34,432 bases of DNA from an uncultured Eubacteriales bacterium (GTDB lineage Bacteria; Bacillota; Clostridia; Oscillospirales; Acutalibacteraceae), in contig ONFG01000016.1 of the NCBI GenBank assembly GCA_900317025.1, positions 1 through 34,432 on the forward strand, given 5' to 3'. This document shows, in pieces, positions 7,515 through 15,658 of this stretch. The notes beneath the pieces were generated by a model. That model was not told where the DNA came from and searched no databases. It saw only the letters and a program-made list of their open reading frames with translations. Each line of letters starts with the position of its first letter. The stretch's first letter is position 1. The translations under genes and the position numbers were made by a program.

Positions 7515-10130
7515 TTATACCGTCTCGAAGTTGCCGTAGTACGCATTGAGGTACATCTGCTTGATCTCGGAGATAAGCGGGTATCTCGGGTTTGCGCCGG
7601 TGCACTGGTCGTCGAACGCCTGCTCGCTCATCTCGTCGAGCCTGTCGAGGAAGTCCTGCTCGTCGATGCCGTAGTCCCTGATCGTCTTCTTGATGCCGAC
7701 TCTCTCCTTTAGCTCGTCGATAGCGGCGATGAGGTTCTCAAGCTTCTCCTCTTCTGTGTCGCCCTTAATGCCGAGGTAATCGGCTACCTCGCAGTAGCGC
7801 GCTCTCGTGTGCGGGTGATCATACTGGCTGAAGGTACCCATCTTTGTGGGCGCTTCGGCAGAATTAAAGCGGAGAACGTGGTCGATCATGAGCGCGTTTG
7901 CGATGCCGTGGGGAATGTGGTGGAATGCGCCGAGCTTGTGAGCCATCGAGTGGCACACGCCGAGGAACGCGTTCGCGAATGCCATGCCCGCCATCGTTGC
8001 GGCGTTTGCCATTTTCTCGCGCGCAACGGGGTCGTTCGGACCATCGTCATACGCTCTGGGAAGGTATTCAAAGATCATCTTGATCGCGCGAAGGCCGAGA
8101 CCATCGGTGTAATCGGTCGCCATGATCGAAGCGTAAGCCTCGAGAACGTGGGTAACGGCGTCGATACCGGAAGCGGCGGTAAGCCCCTTAGGCGCGGTCA
8201 TGTGGTAGTCGGTGTCGATGATCGCCATGTTCGGGAGCAGCTCGTAATCCGCGAGCGGATACTTAACGCCCGTTCTCTCGTCGGTGATAACGGCGAAGGG
8301 AGTTACCTCGGAGCCTGTTCCGGCGGATGTGGAGATCGCGATGAAGTAAGCCTTCTCGCCCATCTTCGGGAACGTGTAGATCCTCTTTCTGATATCCTGG
8401 AAGCGCATCGCCATATCGAGGAAGTCAGCCTCGGGGTGCTCGTAAAGTACCCACATGATCTTGCCGGCGTCCATAGCGGAGCCGCCGCCGAGGGCGATGA
8501 TAACGTCGGGCTTGAACTGCTTCATCTGCTCCGCGCCCTCCATCGCGCTTGCGAGCGACGGGTCGGGAGCAACGTTTGAGAACGTTGCGTGCTCGATGCC
8601 AAGCTCCTCGAGCTTGTCGGTAATCGGCTTTGTGTAGCCGTTATTGAAAAGGAAGCTGTCGGTTACGATGAACGCGCGCTTTTTGTCCATCACGTGTTTC
8701 AGCTCGTCGAGAGCGACGGGCAGGCAGCCTCTCTTGAAGTAGACCTTTTCGGGTGCTCTGAACCAAAGCATATTCTCACGCCTCTCCGCAACTGTTTTGA
8801 TATTGAGCAGGTGCTTTACACCTACGTTTTCCGAAACGGAATTGCCGCCCCACGAGCCGCAGCCGAGCGTCAGCGACGGCGTAAGGTTGAAGTTATAAAG
8901 ATCGCCGATGCCGCCGTGAGACGAAGGGGTGTTCACAAGGATACGGCAGGTCTTCATTCTCTCGGAGAACTCCGCGAGCTTTTCCTTCTCGGTAACGGCA
9001 TTGAGGTAGATCGAAGACGTGTGACCGTAGCCGCCGTCTGCGATGAGGTGCTCCGCCTTTGCGAATGCGTCCTGAATGTCCTTTGCTCTGTACATCGCGA
9101 GTACGGGAGAGAGCTTCTCGTGAGCGAACTCCTCTTCAAGCTCCACGCTCTCGACCTCGCCGATGAGTATCTTTGCCGTTTCGGGAACGTCAACGCCGGC
9201 GAGTGCGGCGATCGTGTGGGCCTTCTGACCTACGATCTTTGCGTTGAGCGCGCCGTTGATGATGATCGTCTTTCTTACCTTTTCCGTCTCCTCCGGGTCG
9301 AGGATATAGCAGCCTCTGTAGGCGAATTCCTTCTTCACCTGCTCGTAAACGGAGTCGAGCACGATCACGGACTGCTCGGAGGCGCAGATCATGCCGTTAT
9401 CGAACGTCTTGGAGTGGATTATCGAGTTGACCGCAAGCACAACGTCGGCGGTATCGTCGATGATGGCGGGCGTGTTGCCTGCGCCTACACCGAGAGCCGG
9501 CTTGCCGCTGGAATAAGCAGCCTTTACCATGCCGGGGCCGCCCGTCGCGAGAATGATGTCGGACTCGCGCATGAGCGTATTGGTAAGCTCAAGCGAGGGA
9601 ACGTCGATCCAGCCGATGATGCCCTCGGGAGCGCCCGCCTTTACGGCAGCGTCGAGAACGACCTTTGCGGCAGCAATCGTCGACTTCTTAGCCCTCGGGT
9701 GGGGGCTGATGATGACGGCGTTTCTCGTTTTAAGAGCGATAAGCGTCTTGAAGATCGCCGTTGAGGTCGGGTTCGTCGTCGGGATAACGGCGCCGATAAC
9801 GCCGATCGGCTCGGCTACTCTCTTAGTGCCGAAAGCCCTGTTCTCCTCGATAACGCCGCAGGTCTTCGTGTCCTTGTATGCGTTGTAGATGTACTCGGCG
9901 GCAAAGTGGTTCTTGATGACCTTGTCTTCAACGACGCCCATGCCCGTCTCTTCGACCGCCATCTTTGCAAGGGGGATCCTCGCGTTGTTGGCGGCAAGCG
10001 CTGCCGCTCTGAAAATCGCATCCACCTGCTCCTGGGAGTACGTCGCAAGCTTAGCCTGCGCCTGCCTTACGCCGGCAAGCATCTTCTCAAAGGCTTCAAT
10101 ATTGTCGATGACACCGTAAAGCTCACTCAT
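7515..10130 (-). CDS. adhE: Bifunctional acetaldehyde-CoA/alcohol dehydrogenase
   Basis: AdhE reduces acetyl-CoA to acetaldehyde and then ethanol with two NADH, a fermentative redox sink; the family forms long cytosolic spirosome filaments. The 871-residue product has both modules. Residues 1-440: CoA-acylating aldehyde dehydrogenase with VGAGNTPAI and catalytic C249 in FDNGMICASEQS. Residues about 460-871: iron-containing alcohol dehydrogenase with the NAD motif IALGGGSAMDAGK and metal-ligand region LGVCHSMAHKLGAFHHIPHG. Length is normal. Start ATG 10130 has a GGAGAG ribosome site. Upstream is a control region with a promoter inside a palindrome and a Rex-like site; downstream is a strong terminator, so it is monocistronic. 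Confidence 0.97.
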   Translation of the reverse strand: MSELYGVIDNIEAFEKMLAGVRQAQAKLATYSQEQVDAIFRAAALAANNARIPLAKMAVEETGMGVVEDKVIKNHFAAEYIYNAYKDTKTCGVIEENRAFGTKRVAEPIGVIGAVIPTTNPTSTAIFKTLIALKTRNAVIISPHPRAKKSTIAAAKVVLDAAVKAGAPEGIIGWIDVPSLELTNTLMRESDIILATGGPGMVKAAYSSGKPALGVGAGNTPAIIDDTADVVLAVNSIIHSKTFDNGMICASEQSVIVLDSVYEQVKKEFAYRGCYILDPEETEKVRKTIIINGALNAKIVGQKAHTIAALAGVDVPETAKILIGEVESVELEEEFAHEKLSPVLAMYRAKDIQDAFAKAEHLIADGGYGHTSSIYLNAVTEKEKLAEFSERMKTCRILVNTPSSHGGIGDLYNFNLTPSLTLGCGSWGGNSVSENVGVKHLLNIKTVAERRENMLWFRAPEKVYFKRGCLPVALDELKHVMDKKRAFIVTDSFLFNNGYTKPITDKLEELGIEHATFSNVAPDPSLASAMEGAEQMKQFKPDVIIALGGGSAMDAGKIMWVLYEHPEADFLDMAMRFQDIRKRIYTFPKMGEKAYFIAISTSAGTGSEVTPFAVITDERTGVKYPLADYELLPNMAIIDTDYHMTAPKGLTAASGIDAVTHVLEAYASIMATDYTDGLGLRAIKMIFEYLPRAYDDGPNDPVAREKMANAATMAGMAFANAFLGVCHSMAHKLGAFHHIPHGIANALMIDHVLRFNSAEAPTKMGTFSQYDHPHTRARYCEVADYLGIKGDTEEEKLENLIAAIDELKERVGIKKTIRDYGIDEQDFLDRLDEMSEQAFDDQCTGANPRYPLISEIKQMYLNAYYGNFETV

Positions 10131-10171
10131 GATAAACTCTCCTGACTTAAATAAACTCTCTTAACCGCGGG

Positions 10172-10205
10172 AAACGACATCGTTATTTTTTTATCAATGT
10201 CGTTT
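10172..10205 (-). promoter_or_regulatory. Inverted repeat in adhE 5' leader
   Basis: Arms AAACGACAT (10172-10180) and ATGTCGTTT (10197-10205), 9 bp perfect, around an A/T-rich 16-base loop. It is about 42 bp upstream of the start codon and downstream of the predicted transcription start, so it could be an RNA stem-loop or an operator. There is no T-tract after it, so it is not a terminator. Confidence 0.5.
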
Positions 10206-10216
10206 TTAGCACCCGC

Positions 10217-10256
10217 CTTGTGTTATTAGCATATCACAAGCGGCGACTTTTTTCAA
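10217..10256 (-). promoter_or_regulatory. adhE promoter with palindrome over the -10
   Basis: Minus-strand TTGAAA (10251-10256), 17-bp spacer, TATGCT (10228-10233) with TGA just before it (extended -10). The -10 is centred in an imperfect 24-bp palindrome (10217-10240) with outer arms CTTGTG/CACAAG and inner TAT/ATA. A protein bound there would block the promoter. The TTGTG...CACAA half-sites recall Rex-type operators but the spacing (12) is longer than the known 8. Confidence 0.65.
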
Positions 10257-10300
10257 TAGCAAACGCCGAACAAATTGAAAATCCGCATTTTCAACTCATT

Positions 10301-10324
10301 TCGTTAAATATAAAACAAATTATA
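10301..10324 (-). promoter_or_regulatory. Possible second adhE promoter -10 abutting a Rex-like operator
   Basis: Minus-strand TATAAT (10319-10324) is followed at once by an 18-bp site TTGTTTTATATTTAACGA (10301-10318), which matches 11 of 14 fixed positions of the clostridial Rex consensus TTGTTAAnnnnTTAACAA. Rex is the NADH-sensing repressor known to control adhE in Clostridia. The matching -35 is poor, so promoter activity is uncertain. The remainder of 10257-10435 has no gene; AAAGCGT/ACGCTTT arms lie near 10354-10381. Confidence 0.4.
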
Positions 10325-10435
10325 GTGGATATTCACAAAATGGAATCCGATAAAAGCGTACATTTGTTAAACCGACGCTTTACGCTCATGCTTTTGCACT
10401 AAACGCAATACCTTCATTTGGTAAAACAGCACAAC

Positions 10436-10468
10436 AAAAGGTGAGGAGAAAAGTACCCCTCACCTTTT
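10436..10468 (-). terminator. Intrinsic terminator after the membrane protein gene
   Basis: Perfect 11-bp arms AAAAGGTGAGG (10436-10446) and CCTCACCTTTT (10458-10468) with an 11-base loop; on the minus strand CCTTTTGTTGTG follows. It ends the 10484-12508 gene and insulates the adhE control region. Confidence 0.8.
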
Positions 10469-10483
10469 ATAAATATCCTGTAT

Positions 10484-12508
10484 TTACAGCTTCCTCAAAA
10501 GCTGCGTGATGGACGCGAACGTCGTCAGGTAATACTCGTACTCGTTCGAGAAGATGAGCAAAAAGCCGACAGCGGCAGTAGCAAAGAGCGCGGTACACAG
10601 CAGCACATAAGCGGTCGCGTAGGCGCGCTTTTCGGCGGCTTTCAGCATTTCGAGAGCGTCGAACGCAGCGACGAGCGCCACGAGCAGTATCGGCACCATG
10701 ATGTCGGCGGTGTAGCGGTAGAGCGCGCCCGCCTTGCACATATCCACAAACGCCAGCAGCACCGCCAGAACGAGCAGCGAGAGCGTGAACCGAGACTTGA
10801 ACCTGTCCTTCCTCTTTGCCGCCGGATAGAGGAACACGCCCCACGCAGCCGGGAACGCGAACGCGCCGACGCAGCAGTGGACGAACGTAAAGCGCGGATA
10901 TGCGCCAAGGTCGTGCCAGTTTACGTCAAGGTACGGGAACGTCAGGCTATACTCAGGCTGTTCGAGGAAGTAGTGGTAGAGCATCGCCGGGAGATACGCG
11001 AGCGTCAGCGTATTTGCGGCGGCGGAGCTTACGGTAAGCTGGTAGGAAAAGCCGAACTCAAAGGGGCTGTCGAAGCGCATATAATTATACGCCATGAGCG
11101 CCCCCGCGCCGAGCACAACCGGAACGCCGATCGAGCAGACGTAGGCAAGCTTTCGCCCGGGCTTTTCGCTCTTGCTGCCGAGGATAAAGAACGCCGGGAC
11201 AAGAGCCGCCGCGCAGTAGATAAGAAGCGACGGGCGCGAGCCTGCTATAAACACGGCGGCGATACCCGACAAGACGAGGTACACGATCCGCTTTTTGAAG
11301 CTCTCTTCATAGTACGCCGTCAGCAGGAAGAACAGGAACGCCGCGAGAGATCCGATTCCCGAGATCACGGCGATCGAGTAAAAGACCTCCTCTGCATTGA
11401 GCGGCAATATCATCGTGCCAAATATCAGCGCCGCCTGCCCGAGAAGCGCGGGTATCAGCGGAACGCCCTTGCAGAACCGCTTCAGCACGAGCGCGTAAAG
11501 CAGCGACAGAAAGACGATCGCGTAGCACGTAACGATCGCCGAGGCAAGCCTTGCGACAGGCAGCTTCCCCGTAAGGAAATAGACGGGGTAATACACCGTA
11601 AAGACGGGTACTACGCCGAAGTAGGAGTAAAATTTCCCGTTGTAATAGGCGCGGTCCCAGAAGTCGCCCGTCGCCCCCACCTCGTCGCGTTCGCTGAGGT
11701 CATAGGGATTTTGGAGCGAGGCAAACTGAGCCTCGTCGCAGTCGACGTTTATCGAGAGCCGCCTCTCCAGGAACGCGCTTGTAAGCTGCTGGTACTGATC
11801 GCTCGTGAACTTGTCCTCCAGCGGGTAATCGGCGAGCAGCTTATACTCGTGCGTTGCGCTCAGCGCAAACGGGAACGCCAGCACGATCACACAAAGCACG
11901 GCTGCACCCGTCATAACAAGCACCGGGTCGCTCTTGCCGAAAGGCAGCCTCCAAAGCCCCAACTCTATCGCAAAGCAGATAAAGAGCATGACTGCAAGGC
12001 GAAACGGGCGGAAGCGAAAGCCCGGCTGCGCGTTGAGCGAAACCGCCGTTACCCTGAACGGGTAAGCGTTCTCGTCGGGAAATTCTATCGTAAGCGAGCC
12101 GACCTTGCCGAACGCAGAGACGTTGACGATGTTCCTCTCGCCCGCGCCAAAGTACAGGCGCGCCGTATGGCTGTTCCGCCACGCGCCGGTCTGCTTCGCG
12201 AAATTCTCGTCGGTGAACGTGATTTCGGCGTTTACGTAGCGGCAGCGCTCGTCGTCAACCTCGATACAGAGGTTTTTCATCTCGCAGCCGACGTTTTCAA
12301 ACGAGATCGTACCCCTTTGCATCTCGATAACGCCGTCGTCGATATTGGCGCTGCTCTTTACCGGCTTGACGCTTGCCGTATCCATCGGAAGCTGCGTAAA
12401 CTGCGCGCCCGACGCCGCCAGCGAGATCGCCGAAGCGTTGGAGATAAGCAGCTCAAGAACGACGCACGCCGCGACGATCAGGAGATATTTTAAAGTCTTT
12501 TTTTTCAA
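10484..12508 (-). CDS. Large polytopic membrane protein, possibly GT-C glycosyltransferase-like
   Basis: I do not recognise a named family. The 674-residue product has an N-terminal hydrophobic helix (residues 7-30), an extracytoplasmic beta-rich region of about 120 residues, then roughly ten hydrophobic segments from residue 168 on (for example LAVMLFICFAIELGLW, VLVMTGAAVLCVIVLAFPFAL) and a motif DFWDRAYYNGKFYSYFGVVP at about 280-300. A large extracytoplasmic first loop with acidic residues followed by many helices is the layout of GT-C lipid-linked sugar transferases, so a role in cell-surface glycan is inferred, not shown. The start is TTG at 12508, preceded by AAGGGGTGG; no upstream ATG is available. 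It follows the lysA terminator, with no strong promoter seen. Confidence 0.7.
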   Translation of the reverse strand: MKKKTLKYLLIVAACVVLELLISNASAISLAASGAQFTQLPMDTASVKPVKSSANIDDGVIEMQRGTISFENVGCEMKNLCIEVDDERCRYVNAEITFTDENFAKQTGAWRNSHTARLYFGAGERNIVNVSAFGKVGSLTIEFPDENAYPFRVTAVSLNAQPGFRFRPFRLAVMLFICFAIELGLWRLPFGKSDPVLVMTGAAVLCVIVLAFPFALSATHEYKLLADYPLEDKFTSDQYQQLTSAFLERRLSINVDCDEAQFASLQNPYDLSERDEVGATGDFWDRAYYNGKFYSYFGVVPVFTVYYPVYFLTGKLPVARLASAIVTCYAIVFLSLLYALVLKRFCKGVPLIPALLGQAALIFGTMILPLNAEEVFYSIAVISGIGSLAAFLFFLLTAYYEESFKKRIVYLVLSGIAAVFIAGSRPSLLIYCAAALVPAFFILGSKSEKPGRKLAYVCSIGVPVVLGAGALMAYNYMRFDSPFEFGFSYQLTVSSAAANTLTLAYLPAMLYHYFLEQPEYSLTFPYLDVNWHDLGAYPRFTFVHCCVGAFAFPAAWGVFLYPAAKRKDRFKSRFTLSLLVLAVLLAFVDMCKAGALYRYTADIMVPILLVALVAAFDALEMLKAAEKRAYATAYVLLCTALFATAAVGFLLIFSNEYEYYLTTFASITQLLRKL

Positions 12509-12561
12509 AAATCAACCACCCCTTCGGATGCACTTATAAAAAACATTCATGACGCAGGGAA

Positions 12562-12605
12562 AAAGGCTCAGCCCTGAATTCACTTTTACCGGGGCGTGAG
12601 CCTTT
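12562..12605 (-). terminator. Intrinsic terminator after lysA
   Basis: Arms AAAGGCTCA (12562-12570) and TGAGCCTTT (12597-12605), with inner GCCC (12571-12574) pairing GGGC (12592-12595). On the minus strand GAGCCTTTTTCCC follows. It closes the dapA-lysA unit. Confidence 0.75.
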
Positions 12606-12643
12606 GAGTGCGCAGTATATAGTCGGGGATCCCCCTTACTCTC

Positions 12644-13939
12644 TTACAATTCGTTCGAGATCATGCTTTCGTACGTCTCGCGCTTGATGACCGTGAAATC
12701 TTCGCCGTCTTTTATCATCACAACGGCGGGCTTCGGGACTTTGTTGTAGTGGCTCGCCATCGCGTAGTTGTACGCACCGGTCGTCAGAACGGCGATCGTG
12801 TCGTGGCGGGCGGGCTTCGGCATCATCACGTCTTCCTGAATGATGTCGCCGCTTTCGCAGCAGCGCCCCGCAACGGTGCATTTGTAGTCGCACGGCTCGT
12901 TCATACGGTTTGCAAGCAGGACGGTGTAGGGCGACTGGTAGAGCGTGAAGCGGGGGTTGTCGGTCATGCCGCCGTCGATCGAGATGTAGTTTTTAAGCCC
13001 GGTTATCTCCTTGAGGTAGCCGGCGGTGTAAAGCGTCATTCCGGCGTCGGCAACGATGCTCCTGCCCGGCTCCATGAGGATCTGCGGCATCTTTACGCCG
13101 AATTCACCGCAAAGCGAATGTACGATCTCGGAGATGCCCTTGATGTTCGCTTCGTAGTCGATCTCCGGGTCGTCTTCCGTGTAGCGGACAGCCATGCCGC
13201 CGCCGAGGTTGAGCGTTGAAGCCTCGTAGCCGTACATCGTCTTGATGTCGGCGATGAACTTTATCATGATCCTTGCGGCGTCGCAGAACGGGTCATACTC
13301 GAAGATCTGCGACCCGATGTGGCAGTGGAAGCCGGTAAGCTCGATGTTCGGGAGCGCAAGCGTTCCCTTTACAAGCTCGTATGCCTGATTCGTCTCGATC
13401 GCAACGCCGAACTTTGAGTCGACGCTGCCCGTCGAGATCTTCTTGTGGGTGTGGGGGTCAATGCCGGGGGTGATGCGAAGCAGGATCTTCTGCTTTGCCG
13501 AAAGCTCGCCCGCTATCTCGTTTACCGCGGCGACCTCTTCTACGCTGTCGCACACGAAGTGACCCACGCCGTGGCTGATGGCAAAGCGGATCTCGTCGTC
13601 GGTCTTGCTGTTGCCGTGAAAGTACGCTCTTTCAAGCGGGAAGCCCGCCTTGTGAGCCGTGTAGATCTCGCCGGCGGAAACGCAGTCGATGCCGATGTTC
13701 TCGCTTGCCGCGATCTTGTAAATGTACTTGAAGCTCAGAGCCTTGCTCGCGTAAAGAGGCATCGAGTCCGGCGTGAAATACTTCTGCATCGCGGTGCGGT
13801 AAACGGTGCATTTCTCCCTGATCTTCCCCTCGTCGAGCAGCATGAGCGGCGTGCCGTACTTTTTTGCCATCTCCACCGTATCAACGCCCGCCAGCGTGAG
13901 GTGGTTTTTCTCGTTTACCGAAAGATTGTCACATATCAT
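12644..13939 (-). CDS. lysA: Diaminopimelate decarboxylase
   Basis: LysA decarboxylates meso-diaminopimelate to L-lysine, the last step of the pathway, with pyridoxal phosphate. The fold III PLP signature is present: YASKA with the Schiff-base lysine at about residue 66, the phosphate-binding glycine loop LNLGGGMAVRY, EPGRSIVADAG and the active-site CCESGD near residue 355. Two starts are possible. ATG 13948 touches the AAGGGG ribosome site, while ATG 13939 stands 9 bases from it, so I favour 13939 (431 residues; 434 if 13948). It lies 72 bp downstream of dapA without a terminator between, so the lysine riboswitch before dapA controls both. Confidence 0.96.
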   Translation of the reverse strand: MICDNLSVNEKNHLTLAGVDTVEMAKKYGTPLMLLDEGKIREKCTVYRTAMQKYFTPDSMPLYASKALSFKYIYKIAASENIGIDCVSAGEIYTAHKAGFPLERAYFHGNSKTDDEIRFAISHGVGHFVCDSVEEVAAVNEIAGELSAKQKILLRITPGIDPHTHKKISTGSVDSKFGVAIETNQAYELVKGTLALPNIELTGFHCHIGSQIFEYDPFCDAARIMIKFIADIKTMYGYEASTLNLGGGMAVRYTEDDPEIDYEANIKGISEIVHSLCGEFGVKMPQILMEPGRSIVADAGMTLYTAGYLKEITGLKNYISIDGGMTDNPRFTLYQSPYTVLLANRMNEPCDYKCTVAGRCCESGDIIQEDVMMPKPARHDTIAVLTTGAYNYAMASHYNKVPKPAVVMIKDGEDFTVIKRETYESMISNEL

Positions 13940-14020
13940 TTTTAACATCCCCTTTTGTTTGATCCCCTGATTTTATGCCGCGCAAAGACGGCAAAGACTT
14001 TTTTGGGCTGCCTTATCGTA

Positions 14021-14911
14021 TCAGAACGAAAGCCCTGCTTTTCTCATCTCTTCGTAGAGAACCTCGGCGTGAGCGTCCTCCATCGGGGTGAGCGGCATTC
14101 TGAGGTAGTTCTCGCCGAAGCCGAGCTTTGCCATTGCGGCCTTTGCCGGGATCGGGTTTACCTCGGAGAAAAGCGCGTTGATAAGCGGCAGATAGCCGAC
14201 CTGCATCTTCATGGCGGTCTCGAGGTCGCCGTCGAGGAACTTGTGGACCATCTCGCTCGTCTCCTTCGGGAGAACGTTTGAGAGAACGGAGATAACGCCC
14301 TTGCCGCCGATCGAGAGAATCGGGAGCGTCTGGTCGTCGTTGCCGCTGTAGAAGTCGAGGTACTCGCCGCACTCGTGGATCTCGCTGATGCACTGCGAGA
14401 GGTTGCCGCTTGCCTCCTTAACGGCAGCGATGTTCGGGTGAGTCATAAGCTTTTTGAAAGTCTCAACGCCGATGTTTACGCCCGTTCTGCCGGGAATATT
14501 GTAGAGAATGAGCGGCTTTGCGGAAGCGTCGGCGATAGCCGTGAACATCTTTACAAGGCCGTTCTGCGTAGCCTTGTTGTAGTAGGGCGTTACGACGAGG
14601 CAGGCGTCCGCGCCGACCGAGCAGGCGTACTTTGTAAGCTCGATCGCGTAGGACGTATCATTCCCGCCGGTCCCTGCGATCATGGGAACGCGGCCTGCGA
14701 TCCTCTCTGCCGCGAAGCGGATAGCCTCTCTGTGCTCCGCATCCGAGAGAGTGGAAGCCTCGCCCGTTGTGCCGCAGATAACGAGCGCGTCGATGCCCTG
14801 CTCGATCTGCCAGTCGATGAGTCTGCCGAAATTTTCGTAGTCAACGCCGTTTTCGTTGAGGGGGGTAATGAGGGCGGTAGCCGCGCCCGTGAAGATAGTT
14901 TGCTTTGACAT
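14021..14911 (-). CDS. dapA: 4-hydroxy-tetrahydrodipicolinate synthase
   Basis: DapA condenses pyruvate with aspartate semialdehyde, the first committed step to diaminopimelate and lysine. The 296-residue product begins MSKQTIFTGAATALITPLNE. It shows ICGTTGEASTLSDAEH (residues 45-60), the catalytic tyrosine Y137 in LILYNIPGRTGVNIG and the Schiff-base lysine K165 in IAAVKEASGN. The start at 14911 is fixed by AAAGGAG 9 bases upstream; an in-frame extension of 90 codons upstream is artefactual because it runs through the riboswitch. With lysA downstream it forms the lysine-branch operon. A lysine riboswitch and terminator precede it. Confidence 0.97.
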   Translation of the reverse strand: MSKQTIFTGAATALITPLNENGVDYENFGRLIDWQIEQGIDALVICGTTGEASTLSDAEHREAIRFAAERIAGRVPMIAGTGGNDTSYAIELTKYACSVGADACLVVTPYYNKATQNGLVKMFTAIADASAKPLILYNIPGRTGVNIGVETFKKLMTHPNIAAVKEASGNLSQCISEIHECGEYLDFYSGNDDQTLPILSIGGKGVISVLSNVLPKETSEMVHKFLDGDLETAMKMQVGYLPLINALFSEVNPIPAKAAMAKLGFGENYLRMPLTPMEDAHAEVLYEEMRKAGLSF

Positions 14912-14953
14912 AATCCATGTCTCCTTTTGAATAATAATTTGATTTAATGCAAC

Positions 14954-14980
14954 AAAAAAAGCCGATAAACATCGGCTATC
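14954..14980 (-). terminator. Riboswitch-controlled terminator before dapA
   Basis: Arms AGCCGAT/ATCGGCT (14971-14977 and 14960-14966) with a 4-base loop, then seven T on the minus strand (14954-14960). The upstream flank GATAGC (14975-14980) is exactly complementary to GCTATC (15025-15030), the 3' strand of aptamer stem P1. When lysine is absent P1's 3' strand can pair here and break the terminator, as expected for the OFF-switch class. Confidence 0.85.
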
Positions 14981-15020
14981 AAAATCACTCAAAACAAATT
15001 CAAAGGAACGTTTATCATAA

Positions 15021-15183
15021 TTAAGATAGCTCTCCGCATTAGCGACAGTAGGGCGGATCTTATCCGAACTACCAAGATGCACTTTCGCCTCGCACACCTT
15101 TCGGCAGATACGCCTTTCACGATTTTCGTAGCCTGCGAAGCCGTGGGAAACCGCTACTGATAGCACCTGCGCCTCTATCATAA
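15021..15183 (-). promoter_or_regulatory. Lysine riboswitch aptamer (L box)
   Basis: On the minus strand a 163-base segment is closed by P1 (TTATGATAG at 15183-15175 with CTATCTTAA at 15029-15021, one mismatch). Conserved L-box blocks are in order: GATAGAGGCGC, the AGTA turn, GAAAGGCG, GCCGAAAGG, CTACTGTC and GGAGAGCTATC. Together with position before dapA this identifies a lysine-sensing aptamer. Lysine binding should stabilise P1 and permit the terminator at 14954-14977. Confidence 0.92.
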
Positions 15184-15196
15184 TTGCATTAAATTC

Positions 15197-15225
15197 ATAA
15201 TAGCATTAAATGCGGAATGTGTCAA
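15197..15225 (-). promoter_or_regulatory. Promoter of the lysine riboswitch-dapA-lysA transcript
   Basis: Minus-strand consensus TTGACA (15220-15225), 17-bp spacer, TATTAT (15197-15202) preceded by TGC (extended -10). It lies immediately upstream of the L-box aptamer. The stretch 15226-15317 shows nothing I can name. Confidence 0.85.
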
Positions 15226-15317
15226 TAGGTAATTGAAAAATAATATAAAAAGTCGGTAAAACGTCGTAACGCCCTCACCAACATAGTATGCGGCAGGGGA
15301 GTTTTGGGCGATTGGAT

Positions 15318-15595
15318 AAATGAATAATTGCGAATGCGCCGTGCATTTTGTTTTTATAAATCAGGAGCGCAGCGACTCCGACATTATTCATTATTAAGGA
15401 GACACTGATTAAATCGAGTACCTATATCGCGCAGTCAGATTTTCAGGAAAATTACACGAAACGACCGCAGGAATACTGACGTATTTCAAGGGAGTTGAGT
15501 GCAATTTGACGAAAAGATGCAAGCGAGATGGGTACTCAGTCCGCAGGACGTGGTTTAATCAGTGGCTCCTTAAGTTTTCAGTCTTCAGTATTCGT
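15318..15595. repeat. Second copy of the short repeat element, interrupted by a MITE
   Basis: Read on the minus strand from 15595 it begins AACGAATACTGAAGACTGAA, matching the left end of the 5856-5973 element (one mismatch in 20). After the inserted segment it resumes with ATGAATAATGTCGGAGTCGC and the shared GGAGTCGCTGCGCTCC (15363-15378), and ends with AATTATTCATT. So this is the same element family in opposite orientation, split at 15394-15573. Confidence 0.65.
15394..15573. mobile_element. 180-bp MITE with 20-bp terminal inverted repeats
   Basis: Left end TTAAGGAGACACTGATTAAA (15394-15413) and right end TTTAATCAGTGGCTCCTTAA (15554-15573) are inverted repeats with one mismatch in 20. Sub-terminal GAGTACC and GGTACTC also pair. 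There is no open reading frame of note, so it is non-autonomous. Ends begin TTAA, which may be the duplicated target or part of the repeat. It sits inside another repeat whose uninterrupted form is at 5856-5973. The transposase family that moves it is unknown to me. Confidence 0.8.
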
Positions 15596-15604
15596 TAAAC
15601 CGCT

Positions 15605-15644
15605 CCGCCCCCGGAAGGGCGCCATTTGTCCTTTCCGGGGGCGG
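15605..15644 (-). terminator. Long hairpin after thiT
   Basis: Perfect 12-bp GC-rich arms CCGCCCCCGGAA (15605-15616) and TTCCGGGGGCGG (15633-15644), 14 bp after the thiT stop. The T-tract on the minus strand is poor (GGTTTAAC), so it may act as a weak terminator or an mRNA 3' stabiliser. Confidence 0.6.
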
Positions 15645-15658
15645 GTGAATTTTCGATA

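Noticed and set aside
10877-12493. Plus-strand frame of 538 codons opposite the membrane protein gene.
   Set aside because: Composition is extremely Arg/Glu-rich, typical of the complement of a hydrophobic GC-rich gene; no start context.
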